Source: Galaxea fascicularis (taxonomy: Eukaryota > Cnidaria > Anthozoa > Scleractinia > Euphylliidae). Taken from it: a stretch of DNA of 64,000 bases. Positions 47,301-59,303 of this stretch are shown piece after piece (position 1 is the stretch's first letter; each line of letters begins with the position of its first letter). The DNA is taken from positions 5,834,353 to 5,898,352 of the forward strand of contig OX419341.1 of NCBI GenBank assembly GCA_948470475.1. The letters run 5' to 3'. The translations under genes were made by a program, and so were the position numbers. Below the pieces are notes generated by a model, which was not told the origin of the DNA, did no database searches, and saw only the letters and a program-made list of their open reading frames with translations.

Positions 47301-50300
47301 TTTAACTTTCTTCTTGGGTGCAGCTGTATGTTGGCTGTCCTGGTGTCTCTTAACTTGTAACCAGCAGCAGATATGTAAATTTATACACTATATTCGTTCA
47401 GAACATCAACTTTGCTACGAATTTCACTTCAGTCGTTTCCCAGTTACGTCTTGCCTTTTATTTCAGCCATAAGATATAGGTTATTTCTGGCGTCGATACA
47501 AACAATAAATCGCCAATAGACCTTAGTTTAACAGTACCGAAAATAAATACACCGTGACGACAAGTATGAGTTTATGCAGGTCATTGTTCACTGGATAAGA
47601 TGAAATGGATTTAGCTCAGCTCCTCTATAGCTACCGTAATCATCAGATCAAAAACACTGGGTACAGACAATTTCTGCTGAACGGAGCCGGCAATAGTCGA
47701 CTACTAAGGTGTGTGTATTGGCAAAAATGTAAAAACACTTGTTAACTGAATTACGCGTTGAATGGGTTCTGAGATCAACGAACTTTGAATGGAAGGTTTT
47801 GGAACATTTTACAAGACGTTGGATCAGTATAAAAGTCTAGTATTATCTCCGTATCAAAATTTGGCTTTGATAAGACATTCAATATATATCATGTATACCC
47901 ACTCAGTCGATCAGTATTCCTGCATCAAAAGTCTGCTTTGATAAGGCATTTAATACCATGCACCCAAATTTACAGTGCCCTCCGAGAATCATTATAATCA
48001 GTCCTAGGGTAAAGCTGTGGTACCACCCCGGACGAGAAAGGAATTAAACTAGTTTATCCATTTAAATATGGGGTATACTGGTTGCGTTTTTTCAACTAAA
48101 TTCCAATCACTTTGTGCGAGTTTTTTGTAAGTGGCTTAGCGTGTCTTAGCCGGCACCAATTTCTGAGAATTCGTCGACACGTCGAGACAATTCGTGCAGT
48201 CTATAATTCGCTCTAGGCTTGTGTCGTTTGCTGTCTACATAGGAGTGCTTTGATAGTGTGCGTAAGGTGAAATTGTTGAAGTTGCAGGCATGTTGGTGTG
48301 AGTAGTTCAAGAGTTTTTTTGAATGCCTTAGGGACTCAAGGGTGGAGCAAGAAGGAACTAAAGTCAACGCAAAATCATTCGTGTTGTTGTTTCGTTAACT
48401 AGGATCTCCTAGTTGCTTGAACTTGGCGTGACCAAATTGTAAGAGTCGCTTGACATGGGTCAGCTTGCGATATAGCACTTGGTAGACTGAAACATGTAAA
48501 AATATCGTTTGAGTGCGAGTCAGAAAATCCCTCTAAGCGCTTTTCTCTTGTTCACTGATATTTGTCATTTTTGGTTTCGAATCGATGATGGAAGACCAAA
48601 GGAGCCAAAAGGCAATACATTCCTATGTTATATGCACAGGAATCCTAAATTTAAGGTGTCTCTTGCACATCGGAAACTGGCTTTGATTAAGCAGTTCTTT
48701 CCATGCAGTGGTGCTGTGTACCATTAAAGCTTGGCTTTTTAGCTATCGAATGGCAAGCGTCTGAGTAGATTTTTTCTTTGTGTAGCTCACTTTCAATTAA
48801 TTAAGGTGGTTGAAGCCTGCAATCCTTACAGGCGTATCCATAGTAACAGAGTGTTAAATGATATTTTTCTTTCAGTCACCCACGTTTATATTATGCTGCA
48901 CGAGATGGTTCTATGTTTAACTCTTGAGTCGTCCAGCCGGAAGTTCTTAAGTGTGGCCACTGAAGTGAAAACAATTGCAAATATTACCAATTACTTTGCG
49001 GCAACAGCGAGCCAAACTTTGGTGTACAGAAGCAGTTAAGACTCAAATCCGCTTAAATGTGATTGTCTACATTTCGCTGAAGTACAGCGAAATGTAGACT
49101 GAGTTCTTAAGCGTCTGTTTCAGGCGGAGTCAGTTCGACTCTTAACAACTCCATGGTGATGCCAATAATTTGGACAGAATTATCTCTTCGAGGCGTATTT
49201 TTGGTGACTGGCAATGTCAATTTTGATCTTGGTAATCACTTTTATATTAGTCTAGGAACTCAAAGTGTCGAGGAATGGTTAGAGATGACGAAGATTCTTA
49301 CGTTAATGTTGCACTTTCACCCCACAAAAAATACCGCATGTCTGCCGGACTAAGAATTAATTGCGTTCATGTTTTCTTTGCCAGCGCGAGGGGGATGACG
49401 AAGGTTCGTGTGCATAACTTACACCAACACGCCAGTCTAGCTTAGGACAATTTTTGTTCGTAGGTGTTTAATCTCTCTTTTCTGGCACAGGAAAGGTCTC
49501 AGGTACATTTCTAGTAAGATTAGGAAATAAAAAGTGAAAAAAACGGTGGACAGCAACATCGACTACAAGTGCGTCAAACGGCTTAACGAAAGCAACACGT
49601 GTGGTAACAGGGAAATCACTTAAAACTGAAACGTTTGAAGGTTCTTTATTTCTAGACGCGGTGCAATGCAGCGTAAATTGGTTGGCATTTATTTCGACGA
49701 AGTATCGATTCCTGTGCTAAGTTTAGGCCGGAGAAATACGTTAAGACTAACGGCAATCCACTGGTGATATTTGCAACGAAAGCTTCAGTTTACGTCATCG
49801 TAGGGGGTCGCTTTCGTCAATCTCGGGTGTTTTGTCCGCGTTGAGTTTGTTTATATCCATTCATCCATCCATGAATCAATAATTCATGGGAAATTGCATT
49901 GTTGTCGTATGTAGATATTAACTTAAAACAAATTTTAAAATGTTACTGGAATGTTTTTATTTGATAAACTGTTGTTATAAAATTAAAGATTCTCTCCGTC
50001 CATCCATCCATCCATCCATCCATTCATTCATTCTTTCATTCATCTATTGGCTCATTTGTTCTTTGTCCGTTCTGCTTTTAGATGTTCATTATTTAAAAAC
50101 CTCATTTTTATTATTTCACTTAACTAGACTTTTTAAGACAGCTGTCTTTTTTGCAGGCTGGTCGACGGGGCCGAGAAAAGTTTGGTTCAAAGAAGGCGAC
50201 AAAAAAAAGACTGAACGAGTTTGCTAGCACGTCGAATAAGGTGAGGTAAACTGTGTAAAAAGCTAGTTTGTGGCCAAAATGAAAAAAATAGTAGTCGTGA

Positions 50301-51107
50301 GTGATGTTAAAGCAGAAGTGAGCGCTCGAGGCACTAAAACGAAACTATGCGAAAGAAATCTAACCAATCGGAACTGAAAAATCTCGGAACCATCGTCAAG
50401 CACAGGAAAACGCCCTAAAACAGTTAAAGTACTCCGAGACGTTGTTGGTTTGCGGTTTTCTTTTGAGTCATCAGTTGGTTGACAGAAATAATGTATGTTC
50501 AAAGCAGGAAGAGTCGAATTCAAGTGAAACAGGGTGAGTGTGGACAAGCAATGGGAAACTGGTGGATGTTATGCTTCCGGTCGTCAAATCGAAAGAACCG
50601 CCATCATTTTTACGTTACAGCAATTTATAGACTGTAACTTGAAGCAAGAACCTTGAGAGCGGAGAAGAAGCTTTCCGCAGTTGGATTTCCTTTAATTTAA
50701 AAACATATCTGCGTTGTTTTGTTTGTGCAGGAGAAGAGAAGAAAGAAGAATTTTATAATGATGCGTCACAACAGGGATGTAAGAGGCAAAACAAAGCGTT
50801 CGTTCCGAGATAAACAGGTAAGCTGTGGACAGTTACTCCTCGCGGAAATAACGGCACTTCGAAACGCTTTGGTTGATAGGAAGTTTGAACTTTCCTTTAA
50901 ACTTTCCTTTAAACTAGAAAAACTTATGATTGTCGTGAATCTCACTGAAGCCCTAACCACTTTGTCCTTTGTTTCTGTGAACCGATTCTCAGATGCAAGG
51001 AATGATATCCTTTGTGTTTAATTGGTTCATCCTCGATTTTTATTTTCATTCTCTCGTCGCAGACGGCCCTGAAGAAGGCCCTGTTGAAGAGCAAGAAAGC
51101 AAAATAA
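28785..51107 (+). CDS. SDAD1: SDA1 homologue SDAD1, 60S ribosome biogenesis factor, 24 exons
   Basis: Exons: 28785-28874, 29641-29745, 30093-30191, 30852-30907, 31128-31254, 32483-32641, 33504-33578, 34368-34469, 35130-35202, 35297-35400, 36347-36404, 36494-36552, 37048-37124, 37607-37704, 38265-38341, 38637-38720, 39166-39223, 39614-39693, 39963-40055, 40794-40909, 41816-41900, 50157-50240, 50731-50817, 51063-51107. They sum to 2091 bases (696 residues; human SDAD1 is about 687). Every junction has GT-AG and matching phase. Landmarks in order: N-terminal [18 protein letters not shown], the conserved [19 protein letters not shown], the acidic [15 protein letters not shown] block, ARISQTR, and a basic tail with [20 protein letters not shown]. 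Yeast Sda1 acts in nucleolar and nuclear maturation and export of pre-60S particles; the same role is inferred here. Intron 21 is 8256 bases and rich in SINEs and MITEs. Confidence 0.93.
32698..33213. mobile_element. MITE of about 0.5 kb with long inverted ends
   Basis: The left end reads TAATTAAGTGAAGTACGATC and the right end is its complement (GATCATACTTCACTTAATTA). The symmetry continues inward through GACTGACGTTTCGACAACCT. The interior contains two direct copies of GTGATTGGTGCGTTTCGATC, about 99 bp apart. It is inserted in SDAD1 intron 6. Confidence 0.8.
33690..33770. repeat. Possible Tc1/mariner-like terminus with TCTCGCGAGACGAGA repeats
   Basis: TACAGTACCGCTCAAAAGTA followed by AGTTACCACC resembles the start of Tc1/mariner elements (TA, then CAGT...CAAAAGTA). 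Directly after come palindromic, partly tandem TCTCGCGAGACGAGA units. The opposite terminus was not found, so this may be a solo end. Confidence 0.4.
35640..35830. repeat. Short tandem repeat and hairpin in SDAD1 intron 10
   Basis: ACGACTAAGACAAATCTGCA begins two consecutive copies (about 35644 and 35686) of roughly 40 bp, each ending CCTCAGAGGACC. A weak inverted pair, GGGACGGGACGAA and TTTCATCCCGTTT, follows. It is probably a MITE fragment. Confidence 0.55.
36600..36836. mobile_element. MITE, CAG target duplication, termini GGCCCG
   Basis: A 237 bp element. The left end GGCCCGCTTGTTCGAAAGCC and the right end GGCTTTCGAACAACCGGGCC are inverted copies, followed inward by inverted GATTAACATAATCCAGGATT segments. 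CAG flanks both sides (36597-36599 and 36837-36839). It is in SDAD1 intron 12. Confidence 0.82.
38443..38583. mobile_element. Foldback MITE (ATGTTGTRGTT family), second clear copy
   Basis: The left end GTATATGTTGTGGTTTAATT is mirrored by AATTGAGCCACAACATATAC at the right. The centre ATGGTAATGAATGATAATGA resembles the 24919-25090 copy. It is in SDAD1 intron 15. Confidence 0.75.
38850..39110. repeat. Degenerate TTTTCCCGC tandem units
   Basis: TTTTCCCGCGTTTGG, TTTTCCCGCACTTGG and TTTTCCCGCGTTTGC recur at irregular intervals of roughly 45-65 bases in SDAD1 intron 16. Confidence 0.55.
42188..42272 (+). repeat. tRNA-derived SINE head with internal 15 bp duplication
   Basis: It contains an A-box-like AACTCAGCTGGTAGAGCGC and a B box GGTTCGACTCC. 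CAGTATCGCAGAGGT occurs twice in tandem in the anticodon arm, which breaks the cloverleaf. It is therefore a SINE or tRNA pseudogene, not a working tRNA. Confidence 0.7.
42580..42853 (-). mobile_element. tRNA-derived SINE with conserved central motif
   Basis: Read on the - strand from about 42853: GTCGCAGTGGTGAGAGCACT (A-box side), then GGGTTCGATTCCCG (B box). A body follows with GAGGTTTTTCTCCGGGTACT and CGGGTTTCCCC. The tail ends in GATGTGATGTGATGTGATC repeats near 42580-42605. The TCTCCGGGTAC...GGTTTCCCC block is a recurrent central domain in animal SINEs (established knowledge, recalled and not searched). Confidence 0.75.
46520..47272. mobile_element. Two abutting inverted-repeat elements with GGCAAACGGCAAAC termini
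   Basis: Element 1 (46535-47033) runs from AGCACCACGTTTATGGCAAA to CCGTAAACGTGGTGCT. Element 2 (47049-47261) runs from AGCATGACGTTACG to CGTAAACGTCATGCT. The 15 bases ATAATAGAGAGATTA occur identically at 46520-46534 and 47034-47048. The right flank of element 2 reads TAAACTCTCTA, the near complement of TAGAGAGATTA. Both share the terminal motif GCAAACGGCAAA in opposite orientations. Confidence 0.7.
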
Positions 51108-53807
51108 TGACTGCTTTTTATGGCTGCCGTTTGGGAGAGAACTTTGGAGTACGCGGTATTTCATTCCTGAATTGCAGACAGGAAACGAGTGTAAGGGCAT
51201 CACGAAATTCTTTTCCCCAAAGTTGTCTTCGCCGGAAAGACTCTTTAGAAGGCGGAGTCGGGCGTAACTACGGCTCCCGTCTTTTGTCTTGTTAGCAACA
51301 GCCGATCTGCGGTGGACTTCTTTGAACACTAGGGGCAGTCGGTCCGGATGAACCTAACACGTCTGCGGAAAGGAAACTGCAGTAAAAAAACAAAACTCGA
51401 GAATGCCAATCTTGACGTGCTTTGGAGGTCCGCATAAAAGGTGCTGCAAATATTTCCGACAGATTCAAAATCGGAACTGGCTGCGACCCAAGCGAAGACT
51501 ACATGCATGGAGCTTTCATTTACAATTGACTATCGCAGCTGGACAAGGACAAAGAGGTGGGGCAAAGTTTCCGAACACACGCACAGACTCCGGAGAAATG
51601 AGCTCAGTGGGAAAAACGTTGCAAGATGGTGCACAAGTCATTTGTTGTTTGTCTCAGCAGAACTTTTGCTGCTATGAACAAGTTCAAAATCAATTGATTT
51701 TTTTACCTTTGAAATCTTTGGCATCTGTCAATATTAAACCTAGACTGGAGTTGTGACATACCAAGAGATTTTGTTTTCAATTTAAAATTGCTAAATGACT
51801 ATATCTCAACGGAGTTGAGCAGTTTTTACAGGTGAGGGATAAACTGATGTAAGAAAGTGAAAAACTTGTTTACACCTTTTATTCCACAACTTCAATCCTC
51901 AGATTTCGCCGGAAAGAACAATAATTTACTGTTTGTCAGATTTGAATTTTGCAGCCGTTCAAATTTTGTTTATATTTTGAATGGTAGAAGAATAATTTGC
52001 AACGGATTTCAAGTTTTGATGACCACATTTTAACAGGGGCTCGGTTTCCGCCAGGCCGTAAGTTACGCCTCGGGATGGACAATTTTGATTCTAGTCTCAT
52101 TTTACCAGTACTACCTATTAAAGGACCGAATGATTCGCATGATTGATGCACCGAAGGCGACGCAAATAGAATAACAAGATGTGCAAAGAAAGGCTCAAAG
52201 GTTAAATGCTTGTCGGCATTATCAATGGACACCCTTTGGACACAGCAGTGAGAATTATGTGGTGCTGATTCGTTTCTAGCGTTTCATTCTTGCACGTTGC
52301 AATGTCATGTCAATCATGCTGCTTATTTTCCCTGCTTCTCTCCTTGATGATCCAATCCCCTAACGAGAACATCCAGATGATTTCATCCCCAAGTGCCTGG
52401 GTGGTAGCCGTCTTTGTTGCTCTTGCATTCATTTTTTTTCCAAAGTAAATTGAGCCAGCCGGGAGGAGGTCATCAGCTAGTAAGTATCAATCATTATTTG
52501 ACCGGACAGAAAACTTTTGGCACGGCTCGGATAAAAATGGTACGCGTATACCAAAAAAACAAAAGGTTCTGCACGGTGAAAGTCGGCGTTAAAGCTGTAT
52601 TTTAGATATGGTTTTATCCAGGGACATAGTTTTAACCCCTAGTCCTGGAATTTGAATTCGGCATAAGGTGTCTCGCTAGGATTTCTCGACATACCCTTCC
52701 CAGACAGGTAAAATACGTGTCATGAATCATGAAAATAAACAAATAAAAATGGCTAAGCTGTTTTTGGAGTTGTTTTCACAAATAGCAAACTAAATCCCTT
52801 TCTTCACACGACCCCACAAGCCATGTGCTTTAAACCCTATCGTGTTTAAATAAAGGATATGTATATATGTATGGGGATCACAGCTTGAAGAAATTGCTGT
52901 GTTAGAGTGCAAATGTTAATTGTACTGCACACATGAACGTGTATTAAAACATGACAAAGGTAGAGTTGCTTATCATTATTATAGTATTTCCACACGTATG
53001 ATGGCCCCGGTATAATTTAGTATTCAGATTATTGTACGTTATGTACACTTTCAGCAAATACAAAAATGTCGTATTCTAATTCGTGTGGTACAAGAATAAA
53101 CATTGTTTTAACGTCAAATTTTAATTTTAAAATTTGTAAAAGAAGTGTTCAAGATGCATTAAAAACAAGGGAAATAGTTATTCCTGATAAATATCATACC
53201 CTAAGATTTCAATACTCACACTTCTGCTAGGAAAACTTAAATAACGAATCAAAAGACGCCTTTAAAATTTATAAAAAATTATCATCATCATCATCATCAC
53301 TATCTATCTTAAATTCAGAAAAAAATACAATTTGAAAGCGGTGTGATTTTTTAAGCATGGTCTGTGGAATCAGGTCTTACGTCAGTATCTTTTAACTATA
53401 AGAATTTGTGCGTGCCTTTTTTTACACTGTCAACGATATTCCTGTGTTAGTGTGCCTATGCCTGAAGGGTCCTGAAGGTGTATTTTATTTGTAGCGAAAT
53501 TAAAAAATAGAAAGAGTCTATCTAGTGATTATTTGAGATTCAAAGTCATCTGAGTTTCTTGGACTATTAAAATCGCACGGCATAATTTATTCAGCTTATT
53601 TGTGCTCAAGACAAGGTCACATTATTCTCAAATTGGCCATTTTCGCTCACGCAATTTTGCGTGTACAGTATTTTTCGTTTTGATTTGTTCGTCCTTACTT
53701 AGCGCTGTGCCTTGAACAATGAAATTTCTGTCGATCGTTTTGTATTATGTTTTAAGGTAAAAATAAAAATTTCGGAACGCCACGAACAAACAAAAAAAAT
53801 TTTTTTC
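51108..53807. other. SDAD1 3' UTR and intergenic DNA
   Basis: No further gene could be supported. The first AATAAA seen is near 52733, so the 3' UTR could be long or use a variant signal. A short ATC run occurs near 53281-53299. Confidence 0.5.
53789..53806 (-). terminator. Polymerase III terminator of tRNA-Gln
   Basis: Within about 12 bases after the tRNA 3' end, the - strand carries a run of eight T residues after a run of A residues. Confidence 0.7.
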
Positions 53808-53879
53808 AGGTCCCACCGAGATTTGAACTCGGATCGTGAGATTCAGAGTCTCAAGTGCTAACCGTTACACCATGGGACC
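53808..53879 (-). tRNA. tRNA-Gln (anticodon CUG)
   Basis: On the - strand the acceptor stem GGTCCCA pairs with TGGGACC. The D arm holds GTGTAACGGTTAGCAC. The anticodon stem is TGAGA/TCTCA with loop CTCTGAA, giving anticodon CTG. The variable loop is short and the T arm is CCGAG, TTCAAAT, CTCGG. The discriminator base is T, for 72 bases with no intron. A-box and B-box sequences are intact. A T run (TTTTTTTT on the - strand) lies just downstream as a polymerase III terminator, so the gene looks functional. It reads CAG codons. Confidence 0.95.
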
Positions 53880-54383
53880 ACCATAATGCATCTGCGGCAA
53901 TATTAAAGATTTAATGTTTTGTCTTCTTTTGGTGAATTGTCGTATGATTTCCGTGATCCGATCTCTAGGTGTGCCGTCATCGGCACGCAAACCTCGTAAA
54001 GCTGTCTGCCAAATTTGGAACACTTACGATATTACGAAGGATGCGTCAACCAAATAAGGGAAATCAATAACAATGAAGCTTGATGTTTCCCTAGCGACAG
54101 CCTCCTGGGTCATAAAAAACGGTGCAATGACCTCATTTCCTATTTTAACACAATACTCGTTGACTGGAGCTATGAACAAGAAAGTTGTGCACGAAATACT
54201 CTCGGAGAAGTTCTTGACAAGCGACAGTTGCTTTTGAGAACTCAGCTGATTTTGTTGGCGTTCAAATTCGCGTCAGAGCGAAAGCCGCAGCGATCGATCT
54301 TTGCGGCTTTGTGTCTCCGCGGTGTCTTGGCTTTGCAAACTGCTCTGATTTCCGATTTGCGATCTGAAATTGCGCCGAGAATT
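53880..54383. other. Region upstream of the Pointed-domain gene
   Basis: It probably holds the promoter and 5' UTR of the next gene. A Met at 54228 is in frame with Met54384 and would add 52 residues; no domain is visible in that extension. Confidence 0.45.
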
Positions 54384-57300
54384 ATGGGCGACCCTGTCAC
54401 TGTACGGTAAGTATCTGAACTGAAAAGGCCATTTCTTAGTCGTATGGGCTTTCATTATTTTTAATCAGTTCTTGTTTTAGCTCAGCCCTCAGCAATTTGG
54501 CCGAGTTCCATTTTTGTTTTCTCTCTCATCAGTGTACTGATCGACGACGGAACACCACGAAGTCCGTTCCCTCTGCGTATACATCTTTCCCTGACGGTGT
54601 TCAGACTAAAGCAAATGATAGAAGCACAAGAGGGTTTTACTGTTGGCGAACAAGAAGTTTTCTTTCATGGACGCCCGGTAACTAGACCACTTTCGAAGTA
54701 AATTCTAGAATTCGAAAGCTGGTTTGGAATTCTTTCATGCGCGCCGCGCGAGACGACAATGCAGTAACACGCGTGCAGTGCTTATGAGAGTCACGCCGGT
54801 TGCAGAGCACGCTTTGGAGATTTTCACTTAACTGTCGTTTCCTTTCCATCACTTGGTGTCAGTATTGTATATCTTAATCATTCTGTGCACGTAGGCTTGC
54901 TGCTAATCGAATTTCAGCCCTAGGCGGTGCTTCTATTTCGTTTTTGTTTTCTTGTAGAGCGGTCCAGTGTGTTTAAGTTCATTCAAAAGCAGTTTTTCGG
55001 TGGTTAAAAGAGGGCAATCGCAGCGAAATTTATTGCGAATTTTTGCACAGCCGTGCTCGGGAAAGCTGCACCGTATAGAGGGAAAGATTTGGAAATGCTT
55101 AATGCTGACGACAATTTGGCGATATAAAATTCACTCAGAACCCATATCAGCTCATAACGTGACCAAGCAGGACATAATGATCGTTTGGTATTGTGTGATA
55201 ATTTCGCCACCCAAGGCATGAGTTTCAATCGCTTGTCTTGACCGATATTCGCTGATGCTTGTTCTCCAGCTTCAAGATAACCTAACATTGGGACAACAAG
55301 ACGTGCAAGGAGATGCTCAAGTGGATATCAGGGTGAATTTCCAAGGTAAGTGTGTCTATGTGGACGACATTTATCACTATCAATTTTTGCCGCTTTCCCA
55401 ACTTCAGGAAGTTATCTTTCACATCGTGATCTACATGTGATGAGTAATGTCATAGATTTGTAAACACGCAGTAATTCCTTGGTTTTTCCATTTCTTCCGT
55501 TGTTGTAATTTGTAAAAGTGATACGAAGGCATTGCGTCGCCGGAGAATATGCTGTAATTAATTCTTTTCAAGTTAATGTGATTTGCGTAGGTTTTTGCGA
55601 TGGCGCCGTGTTCTTTTGTGTCGTTTCTTTCAAAGAACTTTTGTTCTCGCTTCAGGAAAATTTATTCGAAGACGCCCACAAAAATTTGTGTAATTTTGCG
55701 GTTTTTGACGACTCCAGATCAAGGAGTCTTGGTTGATTATCAAAGTATTTTGTTCCTGTCTGTTAAAAATGACAATTTTAATCTATCTGTCATGAAAATG
55801 CTATAATTTGATTTCGTTTCATTTTGAAGTACCACGAACAGTGCAGTGTTTTTGTTTAGTAGTAATTTGACTCGGATCGTTTTCGTGTAACGTTGTGGTG
55901 TGAATCTCGAACATAAAAGAGCTCTGTAATAGTTGCAGATTATTTTTTCAAATACAACCTATGAAAAAAAAAAAAAGCTGAAACAGACATTCGAAACGAA
56001 TCTCAAATTTACCTGAGGCAGATGTTAAGCTTCTATCCAGAGCTTAGTTAATAAATTTTTGTGTGGGCAGTGTGTGAACGTGTTCTGTTTACAGAATTTT
56101 TTTTTGTAATTGCTTTGTTTGCTCTTAACGCAATAATGGACAAAGTAATTCACGTACACTTTGACTAGAAAGATGTACGATTGTTTTTCATTGTATTTTG
56201 GTCATGTTCCGTTTGTTGTTTCAAATAGAAGTATCTTGAAGGTGAGCCTGTGCTCCTATCCTGTTGCTAGACTACATCTTTGTTTCCCAACGATTCGTTT
56301 GTGGTTTTCAGAATCGCCTTTGTTGTACCCCATTATTGCCCACGGAAATACATCGCATTACCATCCTTCTAAAAACCAACCCAGATTTCTCATATGCAGT
56401 AGCTGTTGAAGAAAGTTAACGCCTCTAAACAGCGCTCAACATTTTTTGAAAAAGTTGTGTTTTGGAGCTGTTCGTGATTTATCTTGAAAAAAATATTCTT
56501 AATATTTTATAACTGTGTGGGAGGTATTGCTAAAACCTTCAGGTACGCTGCCTCCATCCATCAAAAATAAAAATAATGCCTATGGCATTGACAAACATAG
56601 ATCTAGAGATTAACACCAAGCTGAAGGACTTTCTGCAGGGATTGCTTTCAAATTCATATAAGCTGTAAAAAGCAAGTGGGTTGCATTATTAATAATGGGA
56701 TAATTTTGATTGGTTACATGTAGCTAGGGCGTAGGTGTGTGAAACTGACTTTCCCAAGCTATACTTGGGGTTCAGAATTTTATGCTCCACTGAAAGTGCA
56801 TTTACAGTGCTGTACTGTTATGCAAAGGAAGCACAGTGAAAGAGAAACAGTTTTTTTATGTAATCTATTTTCATTTCAGCAGAATTTTGCTTTTCATTGC
56901 TAAAAATATATGTCTATTAAAAGAAACCACAGATTGTGTCTTAAACGTGTGCTTCTGTGAATAAGGGTAGAATAAACTTTTTTTAGAACCAATGCCCACA
57001 AGTGACGTAAATGTTGTTCTCTTCTCCTAACCAATATATAATGTCATCAACAGTTAAGTGTCTTTAATTAGAATGTAAGATTAGTGACGTCAAAAGTCTT
57101 AGGACTTAGATCAGTCACTTACAGTGTACATTACACAAACAATATTCCTTTCTGCAAATCATTTTTTCAAGGTTTTTGGTTCCTCTCCATTTTAAATGTG
57201 TCTGATAAATAAGTTCTGTAGATTCACCAGCATTTTGTGACTGTTTTTATGATATTGTTTAAGTGTTGCACAGTTTTAACAGTGGTCAATCTAAGTGAAC

Positions 57301-58822
57301 TAAGAGAGTAAAGTCCAAAATGAGCTCTTTATTGTCCTTTGAAAAAATATTGATTATTGAAAGCAAAAGTTAGCTAAATTTTTCTGATGTTGGTTTTGTG
57401 TTATTGTTGGTGAACAGTATTCAGGACATAGCGATCAATATTTTAACCACGTTTTTCTTATTGCCTTTTTTTTTTCTCTGATAACAAGTCTCTTGATTAT
57501 TCCTATTTCATCCCCTGCAGCTTTTTTAGAAAATGTAACACCCAGCTACTCGTTTGCCAAAATGCTACAAGACTGTCTGTAGTTAGTCTACCAAGATCTT
57601 ATTACTGTTCTCACACATTACAAGACAGCTTCAGGAGGGCTTCTCTTACTACAATATTTGAATCTTGTTCTTGCAAGTGAAGGGGGACAACTTGTAAGAG
57701 GGTTTTTTTTTTAGTTTTGCGTGACTAGTAACCCTAACTGTTGTAAGAGTGGAGGCTATTGGTGAACACAATTCAACTGAATTTTTGTAGTGAAGTTCTC
57801 AATGTTAATTTCTATTTTTGTGTAGACATCCCGTCACCAACAAGGAAGAAGGGCAGCACGTCAACTTCTGAAGACTGTGTCGTGCCAGATATTGATGATG
57901 AGGATAATGTGTTCAATTTTGAGCAGCCCAGAGTCCCAGCTGGTATGTATTGTACTTGCATAATATACAGTTTGTGCACTGAAAGACACAGTTTTTCCCT
58001 CAGAAGGTGATACGAATTCCTTCCTAAAGGCAGTTGGCATAGTTTGACACAATCAGTACAGTGTACATTATTTTGGCATACACTGTAGAACATCTTCCAG
58101 CTGATTTTGTTTAGGAAATGTGCTAGGACATAGTGGCCTCTACCGAATTAAGAATGCTACCACTTGTCACCTGTGTACATGTTATACTAGTCAAGATGAG
58201 TTCCTTAGTTGTTGTATCCATTTCACTAAATAAATCCAAAGTGACAGGTTGTATGGTCAGTTTTGTAACAAGAATTTCTTAGGGAAGATGTGCTGTGTTA
58301 AACATGAGGATCTCAATATAAAGCCTACCTGCCTACTTGGTCCTTACCTGTGACTGTAATTTTAGCTTTTAAAATAATTATAACCTGGTTACAGCTTCGC
58401 ACAGGTCTTGGGTCTTGCGTTAAAGACCCATTCAAGGCTGAATTTCATCCTTCATTTCAAACAGTCTTTGCTAGTGCTTTGAAAATCACTGGGCATCTTT
58501 AACACTCAATAATTTGAGTGAATAACCTGTGCTTAAATGTTTCCTATTAGATCCCAGAGTTTGGAATAAATGGGAGGTTATGGAATGGCTCAAATGGGCG
58601 ACTGACAGATACAGCATAAGAGACGTCACTGCTGACAAGTTCTTGATGAATGGAAAAGGCTTATGTATGTTGTCTTTGGAAGGGTTCCTTTATAGAGTTC
58701 CAAGAGGTGGAGAAATTTTGCACAGTGATTTCAATAAGCGAGTGACTGCTGCGGTGGAGCAGTCTCGGCATTTGCAGAGCTATCTCAACCCTGGGGCATC
58801 AAACTTTTACTATGTTTACTAA
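54384..58822 (+). CDS. Ubiquitin-like/OST plus Pointed (SAM_PNT) domain protein, ETS domain not seen
   Basis: Exons 54384-54406, 54533-54677, 55270-55345, 57826-57942 and 58551-58822 sum to 633 bases, giving 210 residues in one frame. Residues about 6-81 look like a ubiquitin fold: VTVRVLIDDG, then LTVFRLKQMIE, VFFHGRPLQDNLTLGQQDV and VDIRVNFQ. This resembles the OST domain of GABP-alpha. An acidic Ser-rich linker follows (SEDCVVPDIDDEDNVFNFEQ). Residues about 121-190 form a Pointed/SAM domain: DPRVWNKWEVMEWLKWA, then FLMNGKGLCMLSLEGF and YRVPRGGEIL, closest by eye to the ETV6/Yan type. The frame then ends with YYVY-stop. PNT domains mediate protein contacts of ETS transcription factors; without an ETS domain the protein could act as a co-regulator, as Drosophila Mae/Edl does. 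Further 3' exons beyond the window via an unseen donor cannot be excluded. Confidence 0.75.
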
Positions 58823-59303
58823 GAAAACAGATAATTTATTTGACAAAGTACTAACTATTGAATAGAGAGTATGATATAATGTGGGCAGGCCCTGTTGAGA
58901 GGCTGCATGCATTGAATGTACATTATTTAAACAAAAGGCTATCTTCTGTATATATATTGAAATTTTCATTTGGGATCTGGGTTTGCTTTTGTCATTCTGC
59001 TTCTGTGTACACGTATCTCTAGAGAATGCCATGCAGCCTAGGTTTTGCTTCAGAGGTAGAGGCAAAGAATTTGCGCAATGATTTATAGTTCGAGGCATTT
59101 GAAAATGGGATATGTTATTAATTTATTTAATACAAGAAAGCACACTTTGTCATTCTTTAGGGGCATTATCAACCTGAAAAAATAGAGTTAATCTTGCTCC
59201 TTTCTTGCAGACAGTTTTTTTAAAGTATGGAATGATAAACACATTAAGATTCTGCTGGTAAAAATTATTTCAGGTTAAAAAACAATACATTTTGTTGTAT
59301 CTG

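Larger units (their letters stand above)
41901..50156. other. SDAD1 intron 21, repeat-filled
   Basis: An intron of 8256 bases, much longer than the other SDAD1 introns (mostly under 2 kb). Recognised contents are two tRNA-derived SINE pieces (42188-42272 and 42580-42853), the paired GGCAAACGGCAAAC elements (46520-47272), a short hairpin near 49068-49104 (CTACATTTCGCTG) and a CATC tract at 49998-50023. The 43-46 kb and 47.5-49 kb parts hold only short frames without recognised domains. Confidence 0.7.
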
